The translations under genes and the position numbers were made by a program. The notes under the pieces are model-generated. The model ran no database searches and was not told the origin of the DNA. It saw only the letters and a list, made by a program, of their open reading frames with translations. A stretch of 64,000 bases of DNA from Azospirillum brasilense (lineage in GTDB: Bacteria; Pseudomonadota; Alphaproteobacteria; Azospirillales; Azospirillaceae): assembly GCF_005222205.1 (NCBI RefSeq), contig NZ_CP032345.1, positions 1,243,001-1,307,000 of the forward strand, written 5' to 3'. This document shows, piece by piece, positions 35,470 to 44,621 of this stretch (positions are counted from its first letter, which is position 1; each line of letters starts with the position of its first letter).

Positions 35470-36276
35470 ATGACACACGCCCATCACACCGGCCCCTCCG
35501 ACCCGCTGGCCGGCCTGCCCTACGCGGACCGCGTCCGCACCGTCACCACCGCCCAGGCGCTGGGCTGGCTGCGGGCGGGCTGGGCGGACCTGCGCGCGTC
35601 GGGCTGGGTCAGCCTCGCCTACGGCGCCCTGTTCGTCGCCATCGGATTCGCGCTGACCGGTGGGTTGGTCCTGGCCGGGATGGCCTATCTGATCGCGCCG
35701 ATGATCGGCGCCTTCCTGCTGATCGCCCCGCTCCTGGCGCTCGGACTCTATCGGATTTCCAAGGACGTTGAGGAAGGGCGCCGGCCCAGCCTGTGGCGGG
35801 CGCTGACCGCGTGGCGGGCCAACCCCTACCACATCCTGACCGCCGGCCTGATCCTGATGCTCTATGTGATGATCTGGGCGCGGATGAACGTGGTGGCCTT
35901 CGCCCTGTTCTTCCCGCACGAGGCCATCGCGCTCGACCATTTCGTGGCGCAAATGTTCAGCCTCGACGGGCTGATCTTCACCGCCTTCATCACGGCGCTG
36001 GGCTTCGCCTTCGCCGCCTTCGCCTTCATCACCAACGTCACCGCCCTGCCGATGATGATGGACCGCCCGGTGGACGTCTTCGCCGCGGCGCTGGCCTCGG
36101 CCATGGCGGTGCTGCGCAACCCGCGCGTCATGGCTCTGTGGGCCGGGCTGATCGTTCTGGTGACCGGCGCCGGGCTGCTGACCGGCTTCCTCGGGCTGAT
36201 CGTCGCCCTGCCCCTGGTCGGGCATGCGAGCTGGCACGCCTACCGCGACCTCATCAAGGAGGACGAGGAGGGGTGA
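35470..36276 (+). CDS. DUF2189 integral membrane protein
   Basis: This 268-residue protein has six hydrophobic segments: YGALFVAIGFALTGGLVLAG, MIGAFLLIAPLLALGLY, ILTAGLILMLYVMIWAR, LIFTAFITALGFAFAAFAFI, WAGLIVLVTGAG and GLIVALPLVGHASW. The LYRISKDVEEGRRPSLWRAL loop and the GHASWHAYRDLI end are the DUF2189 marks. Members are widespread in alphaproteobacteria, sometimes with cytochrome oxidase genes, but of unknown function. The ATG at 35470 has GGAGG seven nt upstream. It sits on the opposite strand between rpsA and ihfB and ends in a strong terminator. Confidence 0.82.
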   Translation: MTHAHHTGPSDPLAGLPYADRVRTVTTAQALGWLRAGWADLRASGWVSLAYGALFVAIGFALTGGLVLAGMAYLIAPMIGAFLLIAPLLALGLYRISKDVEEGRRPSLWRALTAWRANPYHILTAGLILMLYVMIWARMNVVAFALFFPHEAIALDHFVAQMFSLDGLIFTAFITALGFAFAAFAFITNVTALPMMMDRPVDVFAAALASAMAVLRNPRVMALWAGLIVLVTGAGLLTGFLGLIVALPLVGHASWHAYRDLIKEDEEG

Positions 36277-36293
36277 GAGCGGTTTGAAAAAGG

Positions 36294-36332
36294 AAAAAGC
36301 CGCCGCGGGGTGACCGCGGCGGCTTTTTCTTT
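36294..36332 (+). terminator. Rho-independent terminator after the DUF2189 gene
   Basis: AAAAAGCCGCCGCGG (36294-36308) and CCGCGGCGGCTTTTT (36314-36328) form a 15-bp stem with a 5-nt loop and a T-rich tail. The A-run on the other side lets it also serve rpsA on the minus strand. Confidence 0.93.
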
Positions 36333-36365
36333 GGCGTAGGTGCGGGAGACGGGCCCCCTCCCCGA

Positions 36366-36391
36366 CCCTCCCCCGCTTTCGCAGGGGAGGG
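36366..36391. repeat. Single CCCTCCCCCGCT intergenic repeat
   Basis: CCCTCCCCCGCT, TTCG, CAGGGGAGGG is the same palindromic unit as the pair at 8627-8702. It lies between the DUF2189 terminator and the rpsA stop codon. Confidence 0.75.
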
Positions 36392-36404
36392 GGAGAGAAA
36401 TGCC

Positions 36405-38111
36405 TTACTCGTCGTTCTGCTGCTTGCGCTTCAGAGCCGCACCCAGGATGTCGCCCAGCGAGGCGCCCGAGTCGGACGAACCGTACTCGGCCATCGCCTG
36501 CTTCTCCTCCTCCATCTCGCGGGCCTTGATGGACAGCGAGATGCGGCGGGAGCCGCGGTCGATCTGGGTCACCTTCGCGTCGACCTTCTCGCCGACGGCG
36601 AAGCGGTCCGGACGCTGCTCCGAACGGTCGCGGGACAGGTCCGACTTGCGGATGAAGCCGGTGTAGCCCTCGCCGACCGTGACCTCGATGCCACCGTCGG
36701 TGACCTGGGTGACGGTGCAGGTGACGACCTCGTTCTTCTTCAGGCCGGCCGTGGCAGCCTCGAACGGATCGTTCGCGAGCTGCTTGATGCCGAGGGAGAT
36801 GCGCTCCTTCTCGACGTCGACGTCCAGGACCTTGACCTTGACGCGGTCGCCCTTCTTGTACTCGGCGATGGCCTCCTCACCCGACTTGTTCCAGTCGAGG
36901 TCGGACATGTGGACCATGCCGTCGATGTCGCCCGGCAGACCGACGAACAGACCGAACTCGGTGATGTTCTTGACCTCGCCTTCCAGCTCCGTGCCCGGGC
37001 CGAACTTGTCGAGGAAGGTCTCCCACGGGTTGTCCAGGCACTGCTTGAGGCCCAGGCTGATGCGGCGCTTCTGCGGATCGACGTCCAGGACCATGACCTC
37101 GACTTCCTGCGAAGTCGACACGATCTTGCCCGGATGGACGTTCTTCTTCGTCCAGGACATCTCCGAGACGTGCACCAGGCCCTCGATCCCCGGCTCCAGC
37201 TCCACGAAGGCGCCGTAGTCGGTGATGTTGGTGACGCGACCCTTGAACCGCGAGCTGACCGGGTACTTGGCTTCCACGCCTTCCCACGGATCGGCTTCCA
37301 GCTGCTTCATGCCGAGGCTGATGCGCTGGGTCTCCGGGTTGAAGCGGATGACCTGGACCGTGACGGTCTGGCCGATCTGCAGGGCCTCGGACGGGTGGTT
37401 GATGCGGCGCCACGCGATGTCGGTGACGTGCAGCAGGCCGTCGACGCCACCCAGATCCACGAACGCGCCGTAGTCGGTGATGTTCTTGACCACACCCTGC
37501 AGAACCTGGCCTTCCTTGAGGTTGGCCACCAGCTCCGAACGGGCCTCGGCGCGGCTCTCTTCGAGCACGGCGCGACGCGACACGACGATGTTGCCGCGCG
37601 AGCGGTCCATCTTCAGGATCTGGAACGGCTGCGGGGTGCCCAGCAGCGGGGAGATGTCGCGGACCGGACGGATGTCCACCTGCGAACCCGGCAGGAACGC
37701 CACGGCGCCCGACAGGTCGACGGTGAAACCGCCCTTGACGCGGCCGAAGATGACGCCGGTGACGCGGGTCTGGTCCTGGAAGGACTTCTCCAGCAGCGCC
37801 CAGGCCTCTTCGCGCTTGGCCTTCTCACGCGACAGAACGGCTTCGCCGTTCTTGTCTTCCATGCGCTCCAGATACACCTCGACGGTGTCGCCCGCCTTCA
37901 GCTCGGGCGGCTGGCCGGCAACGGCGAATTCCTTCAGCGCGACGCGGCCTTCCGACTTCAGGCCGACGTCGATGGTGACCATGTCGTTCTCGACGGAGAC
38001 GACGCGGCCCTTGACGACCGAGCCTTCGAGGGACTCGGCCGTGCCGAGCGACTCCTCGAGCAGAGCCGCAAAGCTTTCCTTCTCGCCGGTCCGGGCCATA
38101 GCTTGTGCCAT
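36405..38111 (-). CDS. rpsA: 30S ribosomal protein S1
   Basis: S1 binds mRNA on the small subunit and is needed for initiation on structured or leader-poor messages. The 568-residue product has six S1 domains. The repeated GxVxxITDYGAFVDLGGVDGL, GLVHVSEMSWTKKN and GMVHMSDLDWNKSG patterns are clear in domains 3-5, and the first two are more divergent, as usual. The start at 38111 gives MAQAMARTGEKESFAALLEE. It is the last gene of the aroA-cmk-rpsA operon, and the 155-nt leader carries a hairpin that may take part in autoregulation. Confidence 0.98.
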   Translation of the reverse strand: MAQAMARTGEKESFAALLEESLGTAESLEGSVVKGRVVSVENDMVTIDVGLKSEGRVALKEFAVAGQPPELKAGDTVEVYLERMEDKNGEAVLSREKAKREEAWALLEKSFQDQTRVTGVIFGRVKGGFTVDLSGAVAFLPGSQVDIRPVRDISPLLGTPQPFQILKMDRSRGNIVVSRRAVLEESRAEARSELVANLKEGQVLQGVVKNITDYGAFVDLGGVDGLLHVTDIAWRRINHPSEALQIGQTVTVQVIRFNPETQRISLGMKQLEADPWEGVEAKYPVSSRFKGRVTNITDYGAFVELEPGIEGLVHVSEMSWTKKNVHPGKIVSTSQEVEVMVLDVDPQKRRISLGLKQCLDNPWETFLDKFGPGTELEGEVKNITEFGLFVGLPGDIDGMVHMSDLDWNKSGEEAIAEYKKGDRVKVKVLDVDVEKERISLGIKQLANDPFEAATAGLKKNEVVTCTVTQVTDGGIEVTVGEGYTGFIRKSDLSRDRSEQRPDRFAVGEKVDAKVTQIDRGSRRISLSIKAREMEEEKQAMAEYGSSDSGASLGDILGAALKRKQQNDE

Positions 38112-38193
38112 TGAAACTCCTAAGGTTGGCCGAAAGCGATCCCGCCATGGTCCGTCCCGCGGCAAAACGGGCCGGCCCCCGATGGGACCACCG

Positions 38194-38214
38194 CGCCGGG
38201 CACCACGCCCGGCG
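38194..38214 (-). promoter_or_regulatory. Hairpin in the rpsA leader
   Basis: CGCCGGGC and GCCCGGCG (38194-38201, 38207-38214) form a perfect 8-bp stem with a 5-nt loop in the 155-nt cmk-rpsA interval. S1 synthesis is autoregulated through its leader in other bacteria; a role here is conjecture. Confidence 0.35.
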
Positions 38215-38266
38215 ACTTGGTTGACATATGTTCCTTTGGAGGGCCGAAGCGCCCGGACCCTGATGC

Positions 38267-38929
38267 TCAGACCTTGGGGCCGAAACCGGTTTTCGTTCCG
38301 ATAAAGGCGGTCGCCGCTGCGAACGCCTGGTCGGCGTCGAGGGCGGAGGTATCAAGCACAAAAGCGTCGGCAGCCGGCAGGAGCGGTGCTACCGTCCTCT
38401 GGCTGTCGCGCGCGTCACGGGCCTTCATGTCCTCCAGGACGTCGGACGGTATAGCCGGAATCCCGCGTTCCCGCAACTCCTTGAGTCGCCGATCGGCCCG
38501 CACCTCCACCGAAGCGGTAACGAACAGCTTGGCATCAGCGTTCGGGCATACGACCGTTCCGACATCCCGCCCGTCCAGCACCGCCCCCGGCGCGCCGCCG
38601 GGCGGGGTTGCGGCGAACTGCCGCTGGAAATCGAGCAGGGCGGCCCGCACCGCCGGCACCGCCGCGACCTTGGAGGCCGCCTGCGCCGCCTCGTCGCTGC
38701 GCAGGGCCGGGTCGTTCAGGATGCCGTCGTCCGGCCGCAGCGCGCGGGCGGCCTGTGCCGCGGCCTCCGCGTCCGCCGGGTCGCCGCCGGCGCGCAGGAC
38801 GCTGACGCCGACCGCGCGGTAGAGCGCCCCGGTGTCGAGATGCGCGAAGCCGTAGACTTGGGCGACCCGCTTGGACAGCGTGCCCTTGCCAGCCGCCGCA
38901 GGGCCGTCGATGGCGATCACCAGACCCAT
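38267..38929 (-). CDS. cmk: Cytidylate kinase
   Basis: Cmk phosphorylates CMP and dCMP with ATP. The 220-residue product has the P-loop [28 protein letters not shown], the NMP-binding [14 protein letters not shown] and the late R-x-x-D-x-x-R segment [14 protein letters not shown]. Length is normal. It starts 4 nt after the aroA stop. aroA-cmk-rpsA is a classic proteobacterial operon, which supports all three identifications. Confidence 0.97.
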   Translation of the reverse strand: MGLVIAIDGPAAAGKGTLSKRVAQVYGFAHLDTGALYRAVGVSVLRAGGDPADAEAAAQAARALRPDDGILNDPALRSDEAAQAASKVAAVPAVRAALLDFQRQFAATPPGGAPGAVLDGRDVGTVVCPNADAKLFVTASVEVRADRRLKELRERGIPAIPSDVLEDMKARDARDSQRTVAPLLPAADAFVLDTSALDADQAFAAATAFIGTKTGFGPKV

Positions 38930-38933
38930 CGCC

Positions 38934-40271
38934 TCAAACCCCCGCGATCTTGGCGCCGACGCCGTTCATCAGGGCGACGAAGCCGGGGAAGCTGGTGTCG
39001 ATGAAGGCGCCGTCGTCCACCTGCACCGGCTCGGCTGTGGCCATGCCCAGCACCAGGAAGCTCATGGCGATGCGGTGGTCCATGGCGGTGGCGACGGTGG
39101 CGCCGCCCTGCGGCGGCTTGCCGGTGCCGTAGACGGTCAGGCTGTCGTCGGCCCCGACCTCCACCTTCACGCCGCACTTGGTCAGTCCGTCGGCGACCAT
39201 GGCGAGGCGGTCGCTCTCCTTCACGCGCAGCTCCTTGAGGCCGAGCATGACGGTGGTGCCCTCCGCGCAGGCGGCGGCGGCGGCGAGGATCGGGTACTCG
39301 TCGATCATGCTGGGCGCGCGGTCCGCCGGGACGACGATGCCCTTCAGCGGGCCGTGTTTCACCCGCAGGTCGGCCACCGGCTCGCCCGCCTCGTCGCGGC
39401 GGTTCTCGAAGGCGATGTTCGCGCCCATCTCGATCAGCGTGTCGTAGAGGCCGGTGCGGCGCGGGTTCATGCCGACGCCAGGAAGCAGCAGTTCCGAGCC
39501 GGGGCGCAGCAGCGCCGCGACCGCCGGGAAGGCGGCGGAGCTGGGGTCGGCCGGCACGACGATCTCGCGCCCGGTCAGCTCCGGCTGGCCGACGACGGAC
39601 ACGGCGAGCGCACCGTCCTCCATCCGCTCGGTCGTCACGGTGGCGCCGAAATGGCGCAGCATCAGCTCGGTGTGGTCGCGGGTCGGCTCCGCCTCGATCA
39701 CGGTGGTGGTGCCGGCGGTGTTCAGACCGCAGAGGATGATCGCCGACTTCACCTGGGCGGAGGCCACCGGCAGGCGGTAGGTGATCGGCACGGTGCGGTC
39801 GCTGCCGACCACGGCCAGCGGCAGCCGTCCGCCGGAGCGTCCGACGAAGCGCGCCCCCATCTGCTCCAGCGGGCCGGTCACGCGGGCCATCGGCCGCTTG
39901 TTCAGCGAGGCGTCGCCGGTGAAGACGCAGGTGATCGGGTGCGACGCGACGAGGCCCATCAGCAGGCGCGCCGCCGTGCCGCTGTTGCCCATGTCGAGCA
40001 CCTGCGCCGGTTCGCCCAGACCGCCCAGACCGACGCCGCGCACGCGCCACACGCCGTCCCCGCCGCGCTCCGCCTGGGCGCCGAGCAGACGCATGGCGGC
40101 GGCGGTGTTCAGCACGTCCTCCCCTTCCAGCAGGCCGTGGATGACGGTTTCGCCCACCGCAACGGCACCCAGCATCAGCGACCGGTGCGAAATCGACTTG
40201 TCGCCCGGCACGCGGATGGTGCCGGCCAGCGCGCCGGTGGAGGATGAGCGAAGCGGCTTCGCCTGCAGCAT
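38934..40271 (-). CDS. aroA: 3-phosphoshikimate 1-carboxyvinyltransferase (EPSP synthase)
   Basis: AroA joins PEP and shikimate 3-phosphate to EPSP, the sixth step of the shikimate pathway. The 445-residue product starts [20 protein letters not shown]. It has [71 protein letters not shown] and [12 protein letters not shown]. These blocks follow the class II (Agrobacterium CP4-like) pattern. The PEP-loop, however, reads GNSGTAARL with Gly at residue 98, where CP4 has Ala. So tolerance to glyphosate is not expected from this residue. The ATG at 40271 gives the family length. Confidence 0.96.
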   Translation of the reverse strand: MLQAKPLRSSSTGALAGTIRVPGDKSISHRSLMLGAVAVGETVIHGLLEGEDVLNTAAAMRLLGAQAERGGDGVWRVRGVGLGGLGEPAQVLDMGNSGTAARLLMGLVASHPITCVFTGDASLNKRPMARVTGPLEQMGARFVGRSGGRLPLAVVGSDRTVPITYRLPVASAQVKSAIILCGLNTAGTTTVIEAEPTRDHTELMLRHFGATVTTERMEDGALAVSVVGQPELTGREIVVPADPSSAAFPAVAALLRPGSELLLPGVGMNPRRTGLYDTLIEMGANIAFENRRDEAGEPVADLRVKHGPLKGIVVPADRAPSMIDEYPILAAAAACAEGTTVMLGLKELRVKESDRLAMVADGLTKCGVKVEVGADDSLTVYGTGKPPQGGATVATAMDHRIAMSFLVLGMATAEPVQVDDGAFIDTSFPGFVALMNGVGAKIAGV

Positions 40272-40400
40272 GGGAGGGCTCCCCAGACAAGAATGTGACC
40301 AGGGCGGAGTACCTAGCACAGCGGGCAGGGCGATGCGAGCGATGCGCGGCTCCCGCAGGGCGATTGGCTGAAAGCCGCGCGCAGGCAATGCGGGCAAGAA

Positions 40401-40523
40401 TCGACACGGATTTCACGGATTGAAACCGGATTTCCCGGAACCGGGCGGCTGGGCGCGGCGCAGCGTCCCGTGATCGGCGAATATCCGTGAAATCCGTGCC
40501 TCGATCCGTGAAATCCGTGTCGA
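40401..40523. repeat. ORF-less relative of the ACGGATT inverted-repeat unit
   Basis: The two ends share a perfect 20-bp inverted repeat, TCGACACGGATTTCACGGAT (40401-40420 and its complement at 40504-40523), each followed inward by another CCGGATTT or CACGGATTT word. Only about 40 bp, GC-rich and with no gene, lie in the middle. The words match the ends of the GxxExxY unit at 19979-20440. It fills the aroA to gamma-glutamyltransferase interval, whose 310 nt hold no gene. Confidence 0.7.
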
Positions 40524-40581
40524 GCTTGTCTGTCAAAGCCGCGACCGAACCGTCCGAACGTGCCCCTGACCGCTCCCGCGA

Positions 40582-42360
40582 TCAGTCGCCGACCGCCACC
40601 CCCTCGCGCCGGGTGTCGGCGCCGCCGGACAACCCCGGACCGGTCACCACGATGGCCTGGGTGCCGGAGGTCAGCTCCATCGCCTTGACCGTGTGCCCCC
40701 GCGCCTCCAGGGCCGCGATCCATCCCTCCGCCTCGGTGCCCTGCTCCAGCTCGGTCGGGCCGTTGCGGCTGCCGAAATTGGGGGCGTCAACCGCCGCCTG
40801 CGGGTCGAGGCCCCAGTCCAGCAGCGCGACCAGCGTCTTGCCCACGTAATTGATGATGTTGCTGCCGCCCGGCGACCCCACCGAGGCCACCAGGGCACCG
40901 TCGCGGAAGACCAGCGTCGGCGCCATCGAACTGCGCGGCCGTTTGCCCGGCTCCACCCGGTTGGCGACCGGCTTGCCGTCCTCCACGGGGGTGAAGGCGA
41001 AGTCGGTCAGCTCGTTGTTCAGCAGGAAGCCCCGCACCATCAGGCGGGACCCGAAGCCGTCCTCGATGGTGGTGGTCATGGCGACGGCGTTGCCCGCCCC
41101 GTCCACCACGGAGATGTGGCTGGTGCCGTGTTCCTCGGCCTCGGCGAACCCCCAGGCGCGGCCTTGGCGGAAGGGCGGCTCGCCCGCCTGCGCCTTGCCC
41201 ATCGACCGCTCGCCGACCAGGGCGGCGCGGCTCGCCAGATAGCCGCGGTCGAGCAGCCCCTTCACCGGCACCGCCACGAAATCCGGGTCGGCGAGATAGA
41301 GCCCGCGGTCGGCGAAGGCGAGTCGCCCGGCCTCCGACATCCAGTGCGCCGCCAGCGCCGGATCGCCGCGGGTGGCCGCCATGTCTCGGCCTTCCAGGAC
41401 GGCCAGCATCTGCAGCACCGCGACCCCGCCGGAGCTGGGCGGCCCCATGCCGCACAGGGTGAAGACACGGTAGGAACCGCAGACGGGCTCCCGCTCCTTC
41501 ACCCGGTAGGCCTTCAGGTCGGCCTCGGTCATGTCGCCGGGGTTGGTGGGGTGGCCGGTCACCGCCTTGACGAGGTCGGCGGCGATCGGCCCCTCGTAGA
41601 AGGCGGCGGAGCCTTTCTCCGCGATGGCGCGCAGGGTCGCCGCGAACTCCGGGTTCTTCAGCACATGGCCGACCGGCCAGGGCGTGCCGTCCGGCTGGTA
41701 GAAATAGGCGCGCGCCGTGGGGTTGGCCGGCAGATGCTTTTCCATCGCCAGCTGGCCGTTCAGCCGCGGGCTGACCGTGAAGCCGTCCTCGGCCAGCGCG
41801 ATGGCGCGCTCGAACAGCCGGGGCCAGGGCAGTTTGCCGTGTGCGCGGTGGGCGTGCTCCAGCAGCATCACCGTGCCCGGCACCCCGACGGACCGCCCGC
41901 CGACCACCGCGTCGTAGAAGGGCATCGGCTTGCCGTCTGCCCCCAGGAAGCGCTCCGGAGTCGCCGCGGCCGGCGCCGTCTCGCGCCCGTCGAGGGACGT
42001 CACCGCCTTCGTTGCGGCGTCGTAATGGACCAGGAAGGCGCCGCCCCCGACGCCGGAGCTTTGCGGCTCCACCAGATTGAGGACGAGCTGCACGGCGATG
42101 GCCGCGTCCACCGCGCTGCCCCCCGCCCGCAGGATCTCCCGCCCGGCCTCCGCCGCCAGCGGATTCGCGGCGGCCACCATGTACCGCGTGGCGGTGTCGA
42201 CGTTGCGGCTGCCGCGCCCGGTCGCGCGCTCCGGCGCCACGTCTCCGGCGGCGGAAGGCGCCGTGGAGGGTGACGTCTGGGCCAGGGCCTCCAGCGGCAG
42301 CGCCGCCAGCAGGCCGGCGGACAGCAACGCCCGCCAGCGGCGGGACGGCAGGATCGGCAT
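40582..42360 (-). CDS. ggt: Gamma-glutamyltransferase
   Basis: GGT hydrolyses glutathione or transfers its gamma-glutamyl group in the periplasm. The 592-residue proenzyme has a signal peptide (MPILPSRRWRALLSAGLLAA, ending near ALAQ). The large subunit contains YMVAAANPLAAEAGREILR and GGGAFLVHYD. The autocleavage and nucleophile threonine is T413 in EEHGTSHISVVDGAGNAVAM. The small subunit contains RPRSSMAPTLVFRDG with the substrate-binding Ser-Ser and SPGGSNIINYV. Length is normal. It is transcribed alone. Confidence 0.95.
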   Translation of the reverse strand: MPILPSRRWRALLSAGLLAALPLEALAQTSPSTAPSAAGDVAPERATGRGSRNVDTATRYMVAAANPLAAEAGREILRAGGSAVDAAIAVQLVLNLVEPQSSGVGGGAFLVHYDAATKAVTSLDGRETAPAAATPERFLGADGKPMPFYDAVVGGRSVGVPGTVMLLEHAHRAHGKLPWPRLFERAIALAEDGFTVSPRLNGQLAMEKHLPANPTARAYFYQPDGTPWPVGHVLKNPEFAATLRAIAEKGSAAFYEGPIAADLVKAVTGHPTNPGDMTEADLKAYRVKEREPVCGSYRVFTLCGMGPPSSGGVAVLQMLAVLEGRDMAATRGDPALAAHWMSEAGRLAFADRGLYLADPDFVAVPVKGLLDRGYLASRAALVGERSMGKAQAGEPPFRQGRAWGFAEAEEHGTSHISVVDGAGNAVAMTTTIEDGFGSRLMVRGFLLNNELTDFAFTPVEDGKPVANRVEPGKRPRSSMAPTLVFRDGALVASVGSPGGSNIINYVGKTLVALLDWGLDPQAAVDAPNFGSRNGPTELEQGTEAEGWIAALEARGHTVKAMELTSGTQAIVVTGPGLSGGADTRREGVAVGD

Positions 42361-42566
42361 CGGCTTCCTCCCCCATTCTCATGGTATCCTGGTCGGCGGC
42401 CCGGAGGACCACCGCAGGGTGAAGTTTGGCACCGGCCGCCGGCCCCGCCAGCTTGCCGGCGACATTCAGCGAACTTTTTTTTGACAAGCGCCCGCTGGCG
42501 TGGCAAAGGGCGCGGCTTGTAATTCCCGAATTGGGCATTTCCTAGGAACGTGACGGAGGACGAGGC

Positions 42567-42965
42567 GTGGCCAAACCCGAATGGGGCGTCAAGCGCATCT
42601 GCCCGAGCTGTGGCGCGCGCTATTACGATCTGCGCAAGGACCCGCCGGTGTGCCCGAGCTGCGGAGCGCAGTTCGATCCCGAGGCGTTGCTGAAGTCCCG
42701 CAAGGCGCGCCCGGCGCCGGTCGACGACGTCAAGAAGGCCCCGGTGGTCTCCTCGGAGGACGAGGACGTCGAGACCGAGACCGAGGACGAGGAGTCGACG
42801 GAACTCGACGAGGTCGAGGACGATGTGTCCGTCGACGACATCGAGGAAACCGACGAGACGCCCGAGGACGAGGACGACGTCCTGATCGAGGACACCTCGG
42901 AACTGGGCGAGGACGACATGGACGAGGTCGTCGATGTCGAAGGCGAGGACGAGGAGGAGCGCTGA
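42567..42965 (+). CDS. TIGR02300 (FYDLN-acid) family protein
   Basis: This 132-residue protein of the type found almost only in alphaproteobacteria has two CxxC pairs, CPSCGARYYDLRKD and CPSCGAQFDPEALL, forming a probable zinc ribbon with the YDL motif. The C-terminal two thirds are almost purely acidic (E, D, T, V) and likely disordered. The start is GTG at 42567 after GGAGGACGAGGC. A TTGACA hexamer lies at 42481-42486. Function is unknown; the fold suggests a nucleic-acid or RNA-polymerase contact. Confidence 0.9.
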   Translation: MAKPEWGVKRICPSCGARYYDLRKDPPVCPSCGAQFDPEALLKSRKARPAPVDDVKKAPVVSSEDEDVETETEDEESTELDEVEDDVSVDDIEETDETPEDEDDVLIEDTSELGEDDMDEVVDVEGEDEEER

Positions 42966-43032
42966 TCGCGTCCCCCCTTGAAAGACGGGGGCGGGTGAGC
43001 GGAAAAAAGCGGGGCGGGGCTGAATTTTTCTC

Positions 43033-43061
43033 TTGCATCGGACCCCCGTCCTGACCAATAT
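43033..43061 (+). promoter_or_regulatory. Probable sigma-70 promoter of tRNA-Ala
   Basis: TTGCAT (43033-43038) and CAATAT (43056-43061) are spaced 17 nt apart, putting the transcription start about 39 nt before the tRNA. The -10 box matches the consensus only in part. Confidence 0.45.
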
Positions 43062-43106
43062 CCCGCTCCACCGAGGCAGGCCGCAAGGCTCGCCGCCCAG
43101 AGTTTC

Positions 43107-43182
<76 letters not shown>

Positions 43183-43187
43183 AACAC

Positions 43188-43240
43188 CCGAAGGGCCCGC
43201 GCAGAACCGCGCGGGCCCTTCGGCGTTTCAGGTTCTTTTT
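43188..43240 (+). terminator. Terminator after tRNA-Ala
   Basis: CCGAAGGGCCCGCGC (43188-43202) and GCGCGGGCCCTTCGG (43209-43223) form a 15-bp stem with a 6-nt loop. A looser T-rich tail (GTTTCAGGTTCTTTTTC) follows. Confidence 0.88.
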
Positions 43241-43351
43241 CTGCCCGCTCTTTCCAGCGCCACCGTCTTGACAGGCGTCAAGGAAGGCTCTTTGGTCGGG
43301 CGGCACCGTCGGCTTCCGCCGATCCCCCTTCCCTCCCGCTTCGGACACGCC

Positions 43352-43630
43352 ATGGCCGACATCCTGATCGCCAACACCCTGACGGGCGACACCACCCTGG
43401 GCGCGCTGAACGCCGTCGATCCCGACGCCGTGGGCCGGCTGGCGCAGATCCACCCGGTCTTCAACCCCGGCGTCGGCGTGCCGGACAGCGCCAGCCTGGG
43501 CGATCTCGCAAAGGCCACCGGCATCCCGCTGGACGTGCTGCTGGCCACGGCGCGCGGCGCCATCCACGTCACCGCCCCGGCCGGCGGCTGCGGCTGCGGA
43601 AGCGGCGGCTGCGGCACCCCCAGGCACTGA
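43352..43630 (+). CDS. Small protein with Cys/Gly-rich C-terminus
   Basis: This predicted 92-residue protein starts MADILIANTLTGDTTLGALN. The middle (IHPVFNPGVGVPDSASLGDL followed by AKATGIPLDVLLA) has the helix arrangement of DUF1858/ScdA-N-like domains that sit in Fe-S and redox proteins, but similarity is weak. The C-terminus, GGCGCGSGGCGTPRH, has three cysteines in a glycine-rich run, a likely metal site. There is no clear ribosome binding site for the ATG at 43352. It lies between tRNA-Ala and a pirin gene on the same strand. Confidence 0.6.
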   Translation: MADILIANTLTGDTTLGALNAVDPDAVGRLAQIHPVFNPGVGVPDSASLGDLAKATGIPLDVLLATARGAIHVTAPAGGCGCGSGGCGTPRH

Positions 43631-43718
43631 GCATTTCCCCCTCCCATTCGCGGCGCCGGACCCCACCTGTTGGTGGCACCCACCATTGGGACCAGGCTTC
43701 GGAAACGGGAGGACAAGC

Positions 43719-44621
43719 ATGACGACGGCCCCAACATCGACCGAGTCTCCGGACGGCTGGCTGGAAACGGTGGTCGTTCCGCGCACCAGCGACATCGGCG
43801 GGTTCGAGGTGCGGCGCGCCCTGCCCTCCGTCCGCAAGCGGATGGTCGGGCCGTTCGTCTTCCTCGACCAGATGGGGCCGGCGATCCTGAAGGCCGGGGC
43901 GGGCATCGACGTGCGCCCCCACCCGCACATCGGGCTGGCCACCGTCACCTACCTGTTCGACGGCGAGATCCTGCACCGCGACAGCCTGGGCACCGTGCTG
44001 CCGATCCGTCCGGGGGCGGTGAACTGGATGACCGCCGGGCGCGGCATCGCCCATTCCGAACGCTCCGCCACCGACGAGCGCGGCCGCGACCGGCTGCTGT
44101 CGGGCATCCAGTCCTGGGTCGCCCTGCCCAAGACCCACGAGGAGACCGACCCCGCCTTCGTCCATCTCGGCGCCGACGAGCTGCCGGTGGTGGAGGGCGA
44201 AGGCAAGCGGCTGCGCGTCGTCGCGGGCGAGGCGTACGGTGTACGTTCGCCCATGAACACGCTGTGGGACACGCTGTACGTCGATGCCTCGCTGGACGCC
44301 GGAGCCCGCCTGCCCATCGACCGCGAAACGGAGGAGCGGGCGCTCTACATCGCCGACGGCACCGTCACCATCCACGGCGACCGCTTCGAGTCCGGACGGC
44401 TTCTGGTGCTGCGCCCCGGCGACGCGGTGACGGTGGAAGCGGAGACCGCCGCCCGCCTGATTCTGCTGGGCGGCGCCGTGATGGACGGCCCGCGCCACAT
44501 CTGGTGGAACTTCGTCTCCAGCCGCCAGGACCGCATCGAACAGGCCAAGGCCGAATGGAAGGCTGGCCGGTTCGACGCCGTTCCCGGCGAGACGGAGTTC
44601 ATTCCGCTTCCGGAACGGTGA
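43719..44621 (+). CDS. Pirin family protein (second copy)
   Basis: This 300-residue bicupin has GIDVRPHPHIGLATVTYLFD with the iron-binding H-x-H of the N-terminal cupin, then NWMTAGRGIAHSERSATDER and GIQSWVALPKTHEETDPAF. The C-terminal cupin includes ERALYIADGTVTIHGDRFES. It differs clearly from the first pirin (24318-25166), so the two are not recent duplicates. The ATG at 43719 follows GGGAGGACAAGC. It converges on the MoeA-fusion gene and the 3' ends overlap by 23 nt, which may create antisense effects. Confidence 0.9.
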   Translation: MTTAPTSTESPDGWLETVVVPRTSDIGGFEVRRALPSVRKRMVGPFVFLDQMGPAILKAGAGIDVRPHPHIGLATVTYLFDGEILHRDSLGTVLPIRPGAVNWMTAGRGIAHSERSATDERGRDRLLSGIQSWVALPKTHEETDPAFVHLGADELPVVEGEGKRLRVVAGEAYGVRSPMNTLWDTLYVDASLDAGARLPIDRETEERALYIADGTVTIHGDRFESGRLLVLRPGDAVTVEAETAARLILLGGAVMDGPRHIWWNFVSSRQDRIEQAKAEWKAGRFDAVPGETEFIPLPER

